From contig OY843611.1 in assembly GCA_963692995.1 (NCBI GenBank), positions 2,542,001 through 2,606,000 of the forward strand: a DNA stretch of 64,000 nt, written 5' to 3'. Origin of the DNA: Bin87 sp963692995 (GTDB lineage Bacteria; Chloroflexota; Dehalococcoidia; Lucifugimonadales; UBA3495). Under the pieces are notes generated by a model. That model was given only the letters and a program-made list of their open reading frames with translations. It was not told the DNA's origin and made no database searches. A program made the position numbers and the translations under genes. Shown here one piece after another: positions 1 through 9,158 of the stretch (position 1 is the first letter of the stretch; every line of letters starts with the position of its first letter).

Positions 1-55
1 CGATAAAGTCGAGGATGCGTTGTTGTCGTGGGCGAAGGGTTTTCTTTGGTGGCAT
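1..55 (-). CDS. lexA: LexA repressor, N-terminal fragment (runs off the window)
   Basis: The minus strand encodes 18 residues from an ATG at 55, starting MPPKKTLRPRQQRILDFI, before the window ends. The RQQRILDFI stretch matches the first helix of the LexA winged-helix DNA-binding domain, which typically reads RQ-x-x-hydrophobic-L-x-F-I. LexA represses the SOS regulon and cleaves itself when RecA is activated. Only the extreme N-terminus is visible, so the call leans on this short match and on the SOS-box palindrome 41 bp upstream, which is the usual autoregulatory arrangement. Confidence 0.65.
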   Translation of the reverse strand, partial: MPPKKTLRPRQQRILDFI

Positions 56-95
56 GGCGGCAGCCTCCGTGCGCGGGTCGGGATCATCAGGCGCG

Positions 96-109
96 CAAAC
101 TAATGTTCG
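96..109 (-). promoter_or_regulatory. SOS box (LexA operator) upstream of lexA
   Basis: On the minus strand the site reads CGAACATTAGTTTG. It matches 12 of 14 positions of the Gram-positive-type SOS box CGAAC-RNRY-GTTYG, with both half-sites intact. It lies just downstream of the predicted -10 of the lexA promoter, where bound LexA would block transcription. The motif type is known from Bacillus and actinobacteria; its use here is inferred from position. Confidence 0.65.
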
Positions 110-117
110 GCACTGAT

Positions 118-147
118 ATGCTACTGCCATCGACACGCATTTGTCAA
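118..147 (-). promoter_or_regulatory. Predicted lexA promoter
   Basis: A perfect minus-strand -35 box TTGACA (147-142) is followed 18 bp later by TAGCAT (123-118), a 4/6 match to the -10 consensus. Transcription would begin near 111, immediately before the SOS box, and read into lexA. Confidence 0.5.
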
Positions 148-174
148 CGCGAAAAAACCGAACCGACGACGGGT

Positions 175-429
175 CTAACCGTTGCGGGAACGATTCAGGG
201 CTGCCGCCAAGCGCGCTTTGCGCCGGGAGGCGTTGTTCTTATGGAAGACGCCCTTCCGCGCCGCGATGTCCAGCAGGCTCATCGCCTTGCGTACCGCCGA
301 TTCGGACTCGGGTGCGCCAGTGGCCACGGCGCGGCGGGCCTGGCCGATGGCAGTGCGGGTGGCACGGCGCACGCTCATATTGCGGGAATTGCGCTTTTCA
401 GATTGTCGGTGGGCCTTTTGAGCAGGCAA
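175..429 (-). CDS. rpsT: 30S ribosomal protein S20
   Basis: An 84-residue basic protein with the S20 pattern: an N-terminal K/R-rich helix with SEKRNSRN and VRRATRTAI, and the diagnostic C-terminal GVFHKNNASRRKARLAAAL. S20 binds 16S rRNA early in 30S assembly and nucleates the 5' domain. Length is normal for the family (80-90 aa). The start is a TTG at 429, supported by an AGGAG at 442-438 eight bases upstream; no in-frame ATG fits better. The gene is monocistronic and transcribed toward lexA. Confidence 0.93.
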   Translation of the reverse strand: MPAQKAHRQSEKRNSRNMSVRRATRTAIGQARRAVATGAPESESAVRKAMSLLDIAARKGVFHKNNASRRKARLAAALNRSRNG

Positions 430-463
430 AAGGGGAACTCCTGTTTCTTAAAATCGAGCTTGG

Positions 464-492
464 ATAGTATCAGATTCCGCTGGAATTGTCAT
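464..492 (-). promoter_or_regulatory. Predicted rpsT promoter
   Basis: Minus-strand -35 ATGACA (492-487) and -10 TACTAT (469-464) separated by 17 bp. The start point would fall near 457, giving a leader of about 28 nt that contains the AGGAG ribosome-binding site. Confidence 0.45.
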
Positions 493-682
493 TGCCGCAA
501 CGCCACTCGCTTCCCGTATTGCGCTTGGGTATTCGGAACTCATCAGGTTGACAATACCGGCCCGGTTGCCCGAAAATCAATATGGTAAAAACCGCACCGC
601 CCTGCTGTTGCGGGAACGGGTTTTTCGGTTTAGTTATTGCGAATTGCGTTTAACAACACTATGTTATCGGAGGATTCCAGCG

Positions 683-2308
<1,626 letters not shown>

Positions 2309-2335
2309 CGGCTAATCTGCTCCGTTGGCTACCCA

Positions 2336-2357
2336 GGGGCGGCGCATGCGCCGCCCC
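2336..2357. terminator. GC-rich palindrome after groEL
   Basis: A perfect 22-nt palindrome, GGGGCGGCGC-AT-GCGCCGCCCC, lies 28 bp after the groEL stop. It could stop transcription or stabilise the mRNA 3' end, but no T-run follows, so intrinsic termination is uncertain. Confidence 0.4.
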
Positions 2358-2381
2358 GCTAGCTACATGGCAACCCCCATT

Positions 2382-2413
2382 GTGAACCCACAACCTCGTG
2401 AACCCACAACCTC
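2382..2413 (+). repeat. 16-bp tandem duplication across a start codon
   Basis: The 16-mer GTGAACCCACAACCTC occurs twice head to tail. Each copy begins with a GTG, but the two are in different frames because 16 is not a multiple of three. Only the second GTG (2398) opens the dUTPase-fold gene. Confidence 0.9.
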
Positions 2414-2961
2414 AACTCTACGGCGCGCTCAACCGCGACGCCATCGCCGCGCTCATCAACGGCGCGGCTTCCTTACCTGCGGCTCCCTTGCCGTTAGTGT
2501 CCGAGTACGTTGACCTCGCCAGTCAGCTCCAGCCCAACGGGTTCGACCTGACGGTGCGCAGCGTGGCCGCCATCCGCGCCGCTTCCGGTGATGCCGTCCT
2601 CGGCGCGGCGGACGAAGACCGGCGGCTGCCCGAACCTCAGGAAATCGATTTCCACCACGACGATTGGTGGCATCTGTCGTCGGGCCCGTACCGAGTAACC
2701 TTCAACGAGGTGGTCAGCCTGCCCCGCTGGTTGATGGCGCTGGGCCGGCCCCGCTCCACCCTGCTCCGCATGGGCGCGCGCCTGCACACCGCCGTGTGGG
2801 ACGCCGGATACAGCGGACGCTCCCAGGCTCTGCTGATCGTTCACCAACCGGGCATCCTCCACCTGCAACGCAACGCCAGGGTTGCCCAACTGGTATTCTT
2901 GCCGCTGAACGACGCCGACGCGCTCGGCTATGCCGGGAGCTATCAGTGGGAAAATTTGTGA
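2398..2961 (+). CDS. dCTP deaminase / dUTPase-fold protein
   Basis: A 187-residue protein whose C-terminal half has the trimeric dUTPase/dCTP deaminase signature: RPRSTLLRMGARLHTAVWD, then AGYSGRSQALLIV and a final RNARVAQLVFLPL. In the family these segments form the nucleotide pocket (PRSS), the conserved DPGYxG-type loop and the closing beta strand. The enzyme would act on deoxyuridine or deoxycytidine nucleotides; deaminase and dUTPase activities cannot be told apart by eye, and the usual substrate-contacting acidic residue after the GYSG loop is not obvious. Start GTG 2398 lacks a Shine-Dalgarno. The stop overlaps the queG start by 4 nt (GTGA), implying co-translation. Confidence 0.7.
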   Translation: MNPQPQLYGALNRDAIAALINGAASLPAAPLPLVSEYVDLASQLQPNGFDLTVRSVAAIRAASGDAVLGAADEDRRLPEPQEIDFHHDDWWHLSSGPYRVTFNEVVSLPRWLMALGRPRSTLLRMGARLHTAVWDAGYSGRSQALLIVHQPGILHLQRNARVAQLVFLPLNDADALGYAGSYQWENL

Positions 2962-4151
2962 CGGCTACGATGGAAACGGCTACGATGGAAAACAGCGTTG
3001 ACGCGGCTCATTTGCGCCGCTTGGTTGACGAGACGGCAACCGCCGTCGGTTTTGATCTGGTTGCGGTAACCGACGCCAGCGAATTCGCCACCGACCGGGA
3101 AATCGCCCTTCGTCGCATCGACGACGAATTGATGGACGGCCTGCCCTGGTTCACCGAGGAACGGGTGCGCCGTGGTTCAAGCCCGGATGAGCTACTGCCC
3201 GGCGCTCGTTCCATCATCTCCCTGGGCTGGAGCTACCGGCCGGCGGCGGAAACCGATGCTGGCCCCGGCCACGGCCTGATTGCCCGCTACGCCCGGGGCC
3301 GGGATTACCACCGGGTAATGAAACGCCGGATGCGCCGGATGGTTCTGGACTTGCAGGACCGGCTCGGCGAAAAAGTTGCGGCCCGCTGGTACGTGGACGA
3401 TGGCCCGATGCTGGACCGGGCCGCCGCCGCCCGCGCCGGGCTGGGTTGGTTCGGCAAGAACGGCAACATCCTGAACCCGACCTACGGCTCATGGATACTC
3501 CTCGGCCAACTGATCACCGACCTCCCCCTGGCTGCCGACGCTCCGCTGAACAAGACCTGCGGCCAGTGCGCGCGCTGTCTGCCCGCCTGCCCCACCGACG
3601 CCATCGTTGCGCCCTACGTAGTGGACAACCGCCGCTGCATCAGTTACCTGACCATCGAGCACAAGGGCGACATTCCACGGGAGTTGCGCGCCGATATGGG
3701 CAACTGGGTTTTCGGATGCGACATCTGCCAGGAAGTTTGTCCGGTCAACCGCAAGGCCCGGGCAACCAACGACCCGAACTTCGGGCGGCGCGACCTGTCC
3801 CCCGTTGACCTGGTTGAGTTGCTGGAAATGAACGAGGAAGAGTTCCGCCGGCGTTTCGCCGGCACGCCGATCATCCGGGCCAAACGGGAAGGTATGCAAC
3901 GCAACGCCTGCGTGGCTCTGGGGAACCTGGCCGACGCCGACGCCGTTCCCGCACTGTCCCAGGCGTTGCGGACGGCCGCCCCGGTGGTGCGAAGCCACGC
4001 GGCATGGGCGCTAGGGCGTATTGGAAACGCGGACGCGCAGGAGCTCCTGCGCACCGCCGCTGACACCGAGTCGGACGTCAGCGTATTGGCCGAAATCCGG
4101 TGGGCGTCGGACGAGGCAGACCGTTTCTATCCGCCGTCGCAGGACTGTTGA
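2958..4151 (+). CDS. queG: Epoxyqueuosine reductase QueG
   Basis: A 397-residue cobalamin- and Fe-S-dependent enzyme that reduces epoxyqueuosine to queuosine in tRNA. Visible motifs: YVDDGPMLDRAAAARAGLGW and FGKNGNILNPTYGSW (residues about 145-180), the first 4Fe-4S cluster CGQCARCLPACP (near 200), the second CDICQEVCPVN (near 255), and a C-terminal HEAT-like segment (RNACVALGNLAD, RSHAAWALGRIG). Length is normal. GTG 2958 overlaps the upstream stop; in-frame ATGs at 2970 and 2985 sit in a 15-bp tandem repeat and are equally possible starts. It ends convergently, overlapping the EVE-domain gene by 25 bp. Confidence 0.95.
   Translation: MTATMETATMENSVDAAHLRRLVDETATAVGFDLVAVTDASEFATDREIALRRIDDELMDGLPWFTEERVRRGSSPDELLPGARSIISLGWSYRPAAETDAGPGHGLIARYARGRDYHRVMKRRMRRMVLDLQDRLGEKVAARWYVDDGPMLDRAAAARAGLGWFGKNGNILNPTYGSWILLGQLITDLPLAADAPLNKTCGQCARCLPACPTDAIVAPYVVDNRRCISYLTIEHKGDIPRELRADMGNWVFGCDICQEVCPVNRKARATNDPNFGRRDLSPVDLVELLEMNEEEFRRRFAGTPIIRAKREGMQRNACVALGNLADADAVPALSQALRTAAPVVRSHAAWALGRIGNADAQELLRTAADTESDVSVLAEIRWASDEADRFYPPSQDC
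2961..2990 (+). repeat. 15-bp tandem duplication in the queG 5' end
   Basis: ACGGCTACGATGGAA occurs twice in succession, encoding TATME-TATME and duplicating a candidate ATG start (2970 and 2985). Because the unit is 15 bp, both starts stay in frame. Confidence 0.9.
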
Positions 4152-4996
4152 GCGTCAGCAGCCGGACGGCGGCTACCGGAGCGCGAGCGGGGGTTGCGCC
4201 GTTGCCTCCCGTTAGTCCCAGTGCTTTCGGCGGACGATTGCCCCTCTGCGGCCAGCGCGACCGGAGTTTCCTCGTTGGCCGGAGTTTCCTCGTTGGCCGG
4301 AGTTTCCTCGTTGGCCGGGGTTTCCTCGTTGGCCGGGGTTTCCTCGTTGGCCGGGGTTTCCTCGTTGGCCGGGGGTTCCTCGTTGGCCGGGGTTTCCTCA
4401 TTGGCCCGATCTTCGCCTGGCTCTCCGCCCCTGGATCGTGGCGTCCGGCCGGCGTTTCGGTAGGGCGCCCGCCGGCGCTGCTCCCGCTGGAAACTTGATC
4501 GCTCTTCTTCTGCGGCGAGCTCGGCGTCGATCTGCAACAGAGCCTGCTCCCGGCCGTCGCGCAGCTTGAGCATCTCCGCTTCCAGCAGGAAGAAGTCGTT
4601 TTTGGACAGCAGATGCAAGTTTCCCTGAAAGGCCATATGCCAGTCTTCCGGAGGCCATTTGCGCACGTACTCGAGGCGATAGGCCAGCAGTCCGGCGTTC
4701 ATATACTGCTCTGCGTCAAGGACCACGTTGGGCTTGATGCGAATGTGGTAAGGCCAGGCGGTCTTGCCTTCCTTGATCCACGGCCCGGAGCTAACCTCCT
4801 CGTAGCCGCGCGTCACCGTGGCGGTGGCCGTAAACACCCGGACGCCGGTCACGTAGTAGATGACTCGGTCGCCCGGCTCGACGCGCTGCACTTTCCGGCG
4901 GTACTCAGCCTTCAGTCCCTGCTCGGTGAACCCCAGATCGCGGGTGATGTTGTAGTTCTGCTCGTTACAGTTGATCATCCAGAAATTGTGCGGCAT
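4127..4996 (-). CDS. EVE (PUA-like) domain protein with hexapeptide repeat tail
   Basis: A 289-residue protein. Residues 1-140 look like an EVE/PUA-like domain: an opening FWMINCNEQNYNI, the GDRVIYYVTG turn, repeated beta strands and the closing FQGNLHLLSKNDFFLLEAEM. EVE domains bind modified bases in DNA or RNA in the proteins studied. After a charged coiled stretch come eight ANEETP hexapeptides (residues about 197-244) and a basic tail rich in R, S and N. The tail is probably disordered. Start ATG 4996 has a weak purine-rich site. The 3' end overlaps queG. The domain call is by pattern and moderately secure; the function of the repeat tail is unknown. Confidence 0.7.
   Translation of the reverse strand: MPHNFWMINCNEQNYNITRDLGFTEQGLKAEYRRKVQRVEPGDRVIYYVTGVRVFTATATVTRGYEEVSSGPWIKEGKTAWPYHIRIKPNVVLDAEQYMNAGLLAYRLEYVRKWPPEDWHMAFQGNLHLLSKNDFFLLEAEMLKLRDGREQALLQIDAELAAEEERSSFQREQRRRAPYRNAGRTPRSRGGEPGEDRANEETPANEEPPANEETPANEETPANEETPANEETPANEETPANEETPVALAAEGQSSAESTGTNGRQRRNPRSRSGSRRPAADAQQSCDGG
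4263..4406 (-). repeat. 18-bp coding minisatellite, eight units
   Basis: Eight head-to-tail 18-bp units (plus-strand core TTTCCTCGTTGGCC) encode the ANEETP hexapeptides of the EVE-domain protein. Units differ only at a few positions (one encodes ANEEPP). The in-frame, nearly identical units imply recent expansion by slippage. Confidence 0.95.
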
Positions 4997-5249
4997 ATCC
5001 CCATCCGGCAGGCACTCGCAACAAGCGAAATCTGGGCCTCATTCTAGCACAGCCCCTGGCCTCTGCCCGGCAAACCTAACACGCAATATCCAGCGAGCGA
5101 ACCGGCGGGCGCCGCGACAATGTCGGGACATTCGGCAGTTGGGACATTCGGCGATTGATCGCAAGGCCGCATTGATTGTAGGGCCGCAATGAATGTTGTA
5201 ACATCGTTGAGTTTGTAATCGCCAAATACGAATATCGGAGGGCAGTTCC

Positions 5250-6425
5250 ATGGCCAGTACCGCACAACGTGACCGCGACATCGCCATCGTCGGCGTCGCG
5301 GAATCCGACGAGATGGGCAACGTTCCCAACAAATCGTCCCTCCAGCACCATGCCGAGGCCGCCTATAACGCGCTGGCCGACGCCGGCTTGTCCATGTCGG
5401 ACGTCAACGGCCTGATGACCGCCGGATTCAGCACCCTGGCCACTGCCGAATACTTCGGCGTGCAGCCATCCTTTACCGACAACACCTCGGTGGGCGGATC
5501 TTCTTTCGTCATCCACGTTGCCCACGCCGCCGCCGCCATCCGCGCCGGTTACTGCGATACCGTGCTCATCACCCATGGTCAGGCGGGGCGTTCCACCCGC
5601 GCTCCGGTCCCGCCGGACCGGAATCTGCCGGTGGCCCAGTATGAAACTCCCTACGGCATGATCGGCCAGCCCATCAACTACGCCATGGCCTGCACCCGGT
5701 ACATGCACGAGTACGGCGAAGACCGCACCCGCCAGGCCCTGGCCGAAATAGCCGTAGCCACGCGCCGGTGGGCCAACCTCAACCCGGTGGCCTATATGCA
5801 CGACAGCCCAATGTCCTTTGACGACTACCACAACTCCCGCTGGGTAGCTTGGCCTTTCCACCTTTTCGATTGCTGTCTGGTCACCGACTCCGGCGCCGCA
5901 ATCATCGTTACCACCGCTGAGAAAGCCCGCAATTGCGCCAAGGAGCCGGTGTGGGTGCTGGGCGCCGCCGAGGGCCACGACCACAACCTCATCAGCTTCA
6001 TGCCCAACCATACGTCCACCTGGTCCCGGAAGACCGGCCCCCTTTCCCTGGAACGCGCCGGCCTCACCCATGACGACATCGACCTTACGATGATCTACGA
6101 CTCCTTCACCTACACGACGCTGGTGACCATCGAGGGCCTGGGCTTCTGCGGACCGGGAGAAGGCCCCGACTTCGTGGCAAACCAGCGCACGGCTCCCGGC
6201 GGCGACTTCGCTCTCAACACCAACGGCGGCGGCCTGTCCTATTCCCATCCCGGGATGTACGGCAGCTTCCTGCTGGTAGAAGCCGTCCGACAGCTACGCG
6301 GTGAGTGTGGTGAACGGCAGGTCCATCGCAAGGGATCCTCCGATCAGCCGGCCGCCACCAGCATCGTCAACGGCACCGGCGGCTCTCTATCCTCAACCGG
6401 AACGGTGGCGCTGGCAACCGGCTGA
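5250..6425 (+). CDS. Thiolase-fold protein (lipid-transfer/SCP-x thiolase-like), nucleophilic Cys not found
   Basis: A 391-residue thiolase-superfamily protein: N-terminal IAIVGVAESDEMG, a mid-domain DTVLITHGQAG, DLTMIYDSFTYTTLVTIEGLGF typical of SCP-x-like thiolases, and a C-terminal NTNGGGLSYSHPGMYG carrying the family's His. In the position where thiolases have V-N-x-x-C-A-S-G this protein reads NTSVGGSSF, so the nucleophilic cysteine is not evident. Relatives often form complexes with a DUF35 OB-fold partner in steroid or acyl-CoA metabolism; no DUF35 gene is present here. AUG 5250 is preceded by CGGAGGG. A non-canonical or structural role is possible. Confidence 0.85.
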   Translation: MASTAQRDRDIAIVGVAESDEMGNVPNKSSLQHHAEAAYNALADAGLSMSDVNGLMTAGFSTLATAEYFGVQPSFTDNTSVGGSSFVIHVAHAAAAIRAGYCDTVLITHGQAGRSTRAPVPPDRNLPVAQYETPYGMIGQPINYAMACTRYMHEYGEDRTRQALAEIAVATRRWANLNPVAYMHDSPMSFDDYHNSRWVAWPFHLFDCCLVTDSGAAIIVTTAEKARNCAKEPVWVLGAAEGHDHNLISFMPNHTSTWSRKTGPLSLERAGLTHDDIDLTMIYDSFTYTTLVTIEGLGFCGPGEGPDFVANQRTAPGGDFALNTNGGGLSYSHPGMYGSFLLVEAVRQLRGECGERQVHRKGSSDQPAATSIVNGTGGSLSSTGTVALATG

Positions 6426-6452
6426 GCAATCAGACCGGCGGGCTATGCTACA

Positions 6453-7001
6453 ATGAACTTCATCAAGCAGGCGGCCAGACGCTACTGGATTATCTACTAT
6501 CTTGTGTACACTGGCGGCGTTGCTTATAGCATCCCGAGCTATTGGCGCCGGCTATCGGACGATGGCGGTTTGCTGTGGCTGGCCGCCATTTATGGTGTAT
6601 CCGCCGGCACAGCGCTGCTGGCGGCGATTTACCTGGAGGCATTAGGGCGCATGGTACTGCTAATTCCCGCTGCAATCAAACATTACAAAGAACAGGGCCT
6701 GGAACAGGGCCTGGAACAGGGCCGAGAGGAGGGGCGGCGCGAGGAACGCCGGCGCATCGAGGAAGAGCTTCGGCGCGCCGCAGAACCTCGTCCCGAACCC
6801 GTCGCAATACCGGAGGGCAGCCTGCGGGAAGCCCGTGAAATCGGCCGACGCGAGGGCCGTGAAGCAGAGCGTCAGCGTATCATCGCGGCTTTTATAGCGC
6901 AGGGCGAAAGGGATGCTGACGGCACACTGCGGGTTACACTGCCCCCCGAAGTGGTCAAAATCCTGTTCGACGAATCAGATCAGCCCACCGGAATGGCGTA
7001 A
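6453..7001 (+). CDS. Small membrane protein with charged coiled-coil tail
   Basis: Unrecognised 182-residue protein. Two hydrophobic segments (about residues 12-30 and 38-72) are followed by a strongly charged helix with a three-fold QGLE repeat and EEGRREERRRIEEELRR, then a second stretch of REGREAERQRI and a hydrophobic end. It most resembles a membrane-anchored coiled coil. The gene at 29596-30024 has the same architecture (N-terminal membrane segments, EGREEGR motif), so the window holds two members of this design. It lies 27 bp after the thiolase-like gene and just before the YchF-like gene. Confidence 0.6.
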   Translation: MNFIKQAARRYWIIYYLVYTGGVAYSIPSYWRRLSDDGGLLWLAAIYGVSAGTALLAAIYLEALGRMVLLIPAAIKHYKEQGLEQGLEQGREEGRREERRRIEEELRRAAEPRPEPVAIPEGSLREAREIGRREGREAERQRIIAAFIAQGERDADGTLRVTLPPEVVKILFDESDQPTGMA

Positions 7002-7019
7002 TGCCCAATTAGCCCGCAC

Positions 7020-8111
7020 ATGGACATCGTAATCATCGGCCTCCCCCAATCCGGCAAAACCGCCCTTTTCAACGCCCTTACCCTGGGCAAATCCGACACC
7101 GGCGGAGCTTCCGGCAGCCCCACCGAAATGCGCCTCGGCGTGGTCAAAGTGCCCGACCGGCGCCTGGATTACTTGGGGGGCATCTACCGCCCCCGCAAAA
7201 TCGTGCCGGCCGAGGTGCGCTATACCGACTTGCCCGGCCCAGAGGGGATGGCGCGTTCCCAGGGCATCAGCGGACGTTACCGAAACATCCTTCAGTCGGC
7301 CACTGCCTTCATCATCGTCGTCCGCGCCTTCCACAACGAAATGGTGATCCATCCATCCGGAAAAGTTGATCCGGCCCGCGACCTGGAAACCATGCTGGGC
7401 GAGCTTTCCTTTGCCGATTTGGAAGTGCTGGAGCGGGCGTCCACCCGCCTGGCGGACCAATTCAACAAGACCAAGCCCGCCGACCGCCCCGCGATGTCCC
7501 GCCACCGGGAAACGGTGGAAAAGGCCCGCGCCGGCCTGGAAGCCGGCATCCCGGTCCGTCGGCAAACCTTCACTGATTCGGAGCGGGCGATACTGGTCAA
7601 CTATCAACTGCTGACCGACAAAAACGTGATCGCCGTTTTCAACACCGCTGAAGGGGCAGACGACATCCGCATTGCCGACCTGCACCTGGATGCCGACCTC
7701 ACCGCCGGCGTGGGCGTGGTCAGCATCAGCGCGCGCATCGAGGCCGAGCTGGCCGTGATGGACGCTGCGGAAGCCGCTGAGTTTCGCGCCGATTTCGGAC
7801 TCGGCGCGCCGGCTACCGCGCAGGTCATCCAGGCCAGCTACGATACTCTGGGCCTGGTGTCTTTCCTCACCGTCGGCGACGATGAAGTGCGGGCGTGGAG
7901 CGTTCCGGGCGGCATGCCCGCCGTCAGCGCCGCCGGCGTCATCCATACCGATTTCACCCGGGGCTTCATCCGCGCCGAGGTCATCGCCTACGACGATTTC
8001 TACGCCTGCGGCAGCATGGCCCAAGGCCGCAAGGAGGGCTTGCTGCGCTCCGAGGGCAAAACCTACCCCGTCCAGGACGGCGACATCATCAACTTCCTGA
8101 TCAACACCTGA
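7020..8111 (+). CDS. ychF: YchF/Obg-family NTPase
   Basis: A 363-residue P-loop protein. The G1 loop reads GLPQSGKTALFNALT, the G3 region DLPGPEG, and the specificity position has VFNTAEGA in place of NKxD, the YchF hallmark that favours ATP over GTP. The C-terminal TGS/DUF933 domain is well conserved: AGVIHTDFTRGFIRAEVIAYDDF and GKTYPVQDGDIINF. YchF binds ribosomes and ATP and is linked to stress responses. Compared with standard YchF, the G1 motif has QSGKT for NVGKS, so this is a divergent member. No clear ribosome-binding site; the GNAT gene follows 13 bp downstream. Confidence 0.85.
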   Translation: MDIVIIGLPQSGKTALFNALTLGKSDTGGASGSPTEMRLGVVKVPDRRLDYLGGIYRPRKIVPAEVRYTDLPGPEGMARSQGISGRYRNILQSATAFIIVVRAFHNEMVIHPSGKVDPARDLETMLGELSFADLEVLERASTRLADQFNKTKPADRPAMSRHRETVEKARAGLEAGIPVRRQTFTDSERAILVNYQLLTDKNVIAVFNTAEGADDIRIADLHLDADLTAGVGVVSISARIEAELAVMDAAEAAEFRADFGLGAPATAQVIQASYDTLGLVSFLTVGDDEVRAWSVPGGMPAVSAAGVIHTDFTRGFIRAEVIAYDDFYACGSMAQGRKEGLLRSEGKTYPVQDGDIINFLINT

Positions 8112-8124
8112 TCCGGCCACTACC

Positions 8125-8631
8125 GTGCTCACCATTCGCCAGTTCCGTCCCGACGATGCCGAGGCCGTCCGCGACCTGTTCGCCCACGCCCAGGACGACT
8201 CCGCCGCAAACTACCTCCACACCGAGGCCGACCGGGAGGGCTTCCACGAATATATCGACGGCGCGCTCAACCACGACCTGGCCCACGTGGAGCGGAGCTA
8301 CCGGCAACGCCCCGGCAGCAATTTCTGGGTCGCCCAACTGGCCGGGCCGCCCGTGGGCTGCATCGGCGCTTACCGGCGGGACGACCAAGAAGCCGAAATT
8401 CGCCGCCTGGCCGTGGCCCGCAGCGCCCGTCGTCGCGGCATCGCCTCCAGGCTCATGGATCAGGCCGAAGAGTTCTGCCGGGACGCCGGCTATGACCGGG
8501 CGGTCATCTGGACTGCCAACCACATGACCGCCGCCATCGCCTTCCTCAAGCATCGCGGCTACCACGAGCTGGAAGACCACGCCTTCCCTCACACCGGCCT
8601 GACGCTTTACCTCTACGCGCTGGACTTGTAG
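8125..8631 (+). CDS. GNAT-family N-acetyltransferase
   Basis: A 168-residue GNAT protein. It begins LTIRQFRPDDAEAVRDLF, has the strand-4 segment AEIRRLAVARSARRRGIASRLM (acetyl-CoA pyrophosphate-binding Q/R-x-x-G-x-G/A motif as RRRGIA) near residues 90-110, and the closing AIAFLKHRGYHEL. It would acetylate an amine using acetyl-CoA; the substrate cannot be predicted. The GTG start at 8125 has no Shine-Dalgarno and follows the YchF-like gene closely, so the two are probably co-transcribed. Confidence 0.85.
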   Translation: MLTIRQFRPDDAEAVRDLFAHAQDDSAANYLHTEADREGFHEYIDGALNHDLAHVERSYRQRPGSNFWVAQLAGPPVGCIGAYRRDDQEAEIRRLAVARSARRRGIASRLMDQAEEFCRDAGYDRAVIWTANHMTAAIAFLKHRGYHELEDHAFPHTGLTLYLYALDL

Positions 8632-8716
8632 CGGCGACTCTGGTGGCTGCCCGGGCGCGCCGGCGCCGTCTCCGCTCCGTAGGGACGAGCAATCATTCGT
8701 CCGGCCTGCCTACCCG

Positions 8717-9073
8717 CTACTCCATCGGCCGCGCAAAGCTGATTTCGTGCCCATCCGGGTCGGTGATGTGGTAGTAGCGTTCCCGCCAGGACGCATCGGC
8801 CGGCCGGGTGTCCGGCGAATAGCCGGCGCCAATCATCCGGCGGTGGTGAACGTCCACGTCGTCCACGTACAGGATGCACCGCCCCCACCAGTGCGCAGCG
8901 GCGTCGTCCGACAAAATCAAGTTCAGGTAACCGTCGCCGACTTTTAGCGACGTGAACGACGCATCCGGTCCGCCATATAGTATCGGTATGCCCGCTCCGT
9001 CCCGGTAAAAGGCCACCGAGCGGGCCATATCCCGCACCGCCAGCGTTATTGCGCTGATGCTCTGCACCGTCAT
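8717..9073 (-). CDS. VOC/glyoxalase-family protein
   Basis: A 118-residue single vicinal-oxygen-chelate domain pair. It opens ISAITLAVRDMARSVAFYRD, has the strand LKVGDGYLNLIL, and ends YYHITDPDGHEISFARP, matching the family's two beta-alpha-beta-beta-beta repeats with a His/Glu metal site (DPDGHEISF). The specific reaction is unknown. ATG 9073 with GGAG eight bases upstream is preferred over longer forms, which run into the divergent larE promoter region. Confidence 0.85.
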   Translation of the reverse strand: MTVQSISAITLAVRDMARSVAFYRDGAGIPILYGGPDASFTSLKVGDGYLNLILSDDAAAHWWGRCILYVDDVDVHHRRMIGAGYSPDTRPADASWRERYYHITDPDGHEISFARPME

Positions 9074-9158
9074 TATTGAATCTCCAAATCGGTATCGGAC
9101 TCCGTTGTAGTAGAATGATGCAACACCACTCCGCAGTTCGCCGTGGATATTGTGATCG

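Noticed and set aside
548..682. CIRCE operator upstream of groEL
   Set aside because: No TTAGCACTC-N9-GAGTGCTAA pattern or close variant was found on either strand.
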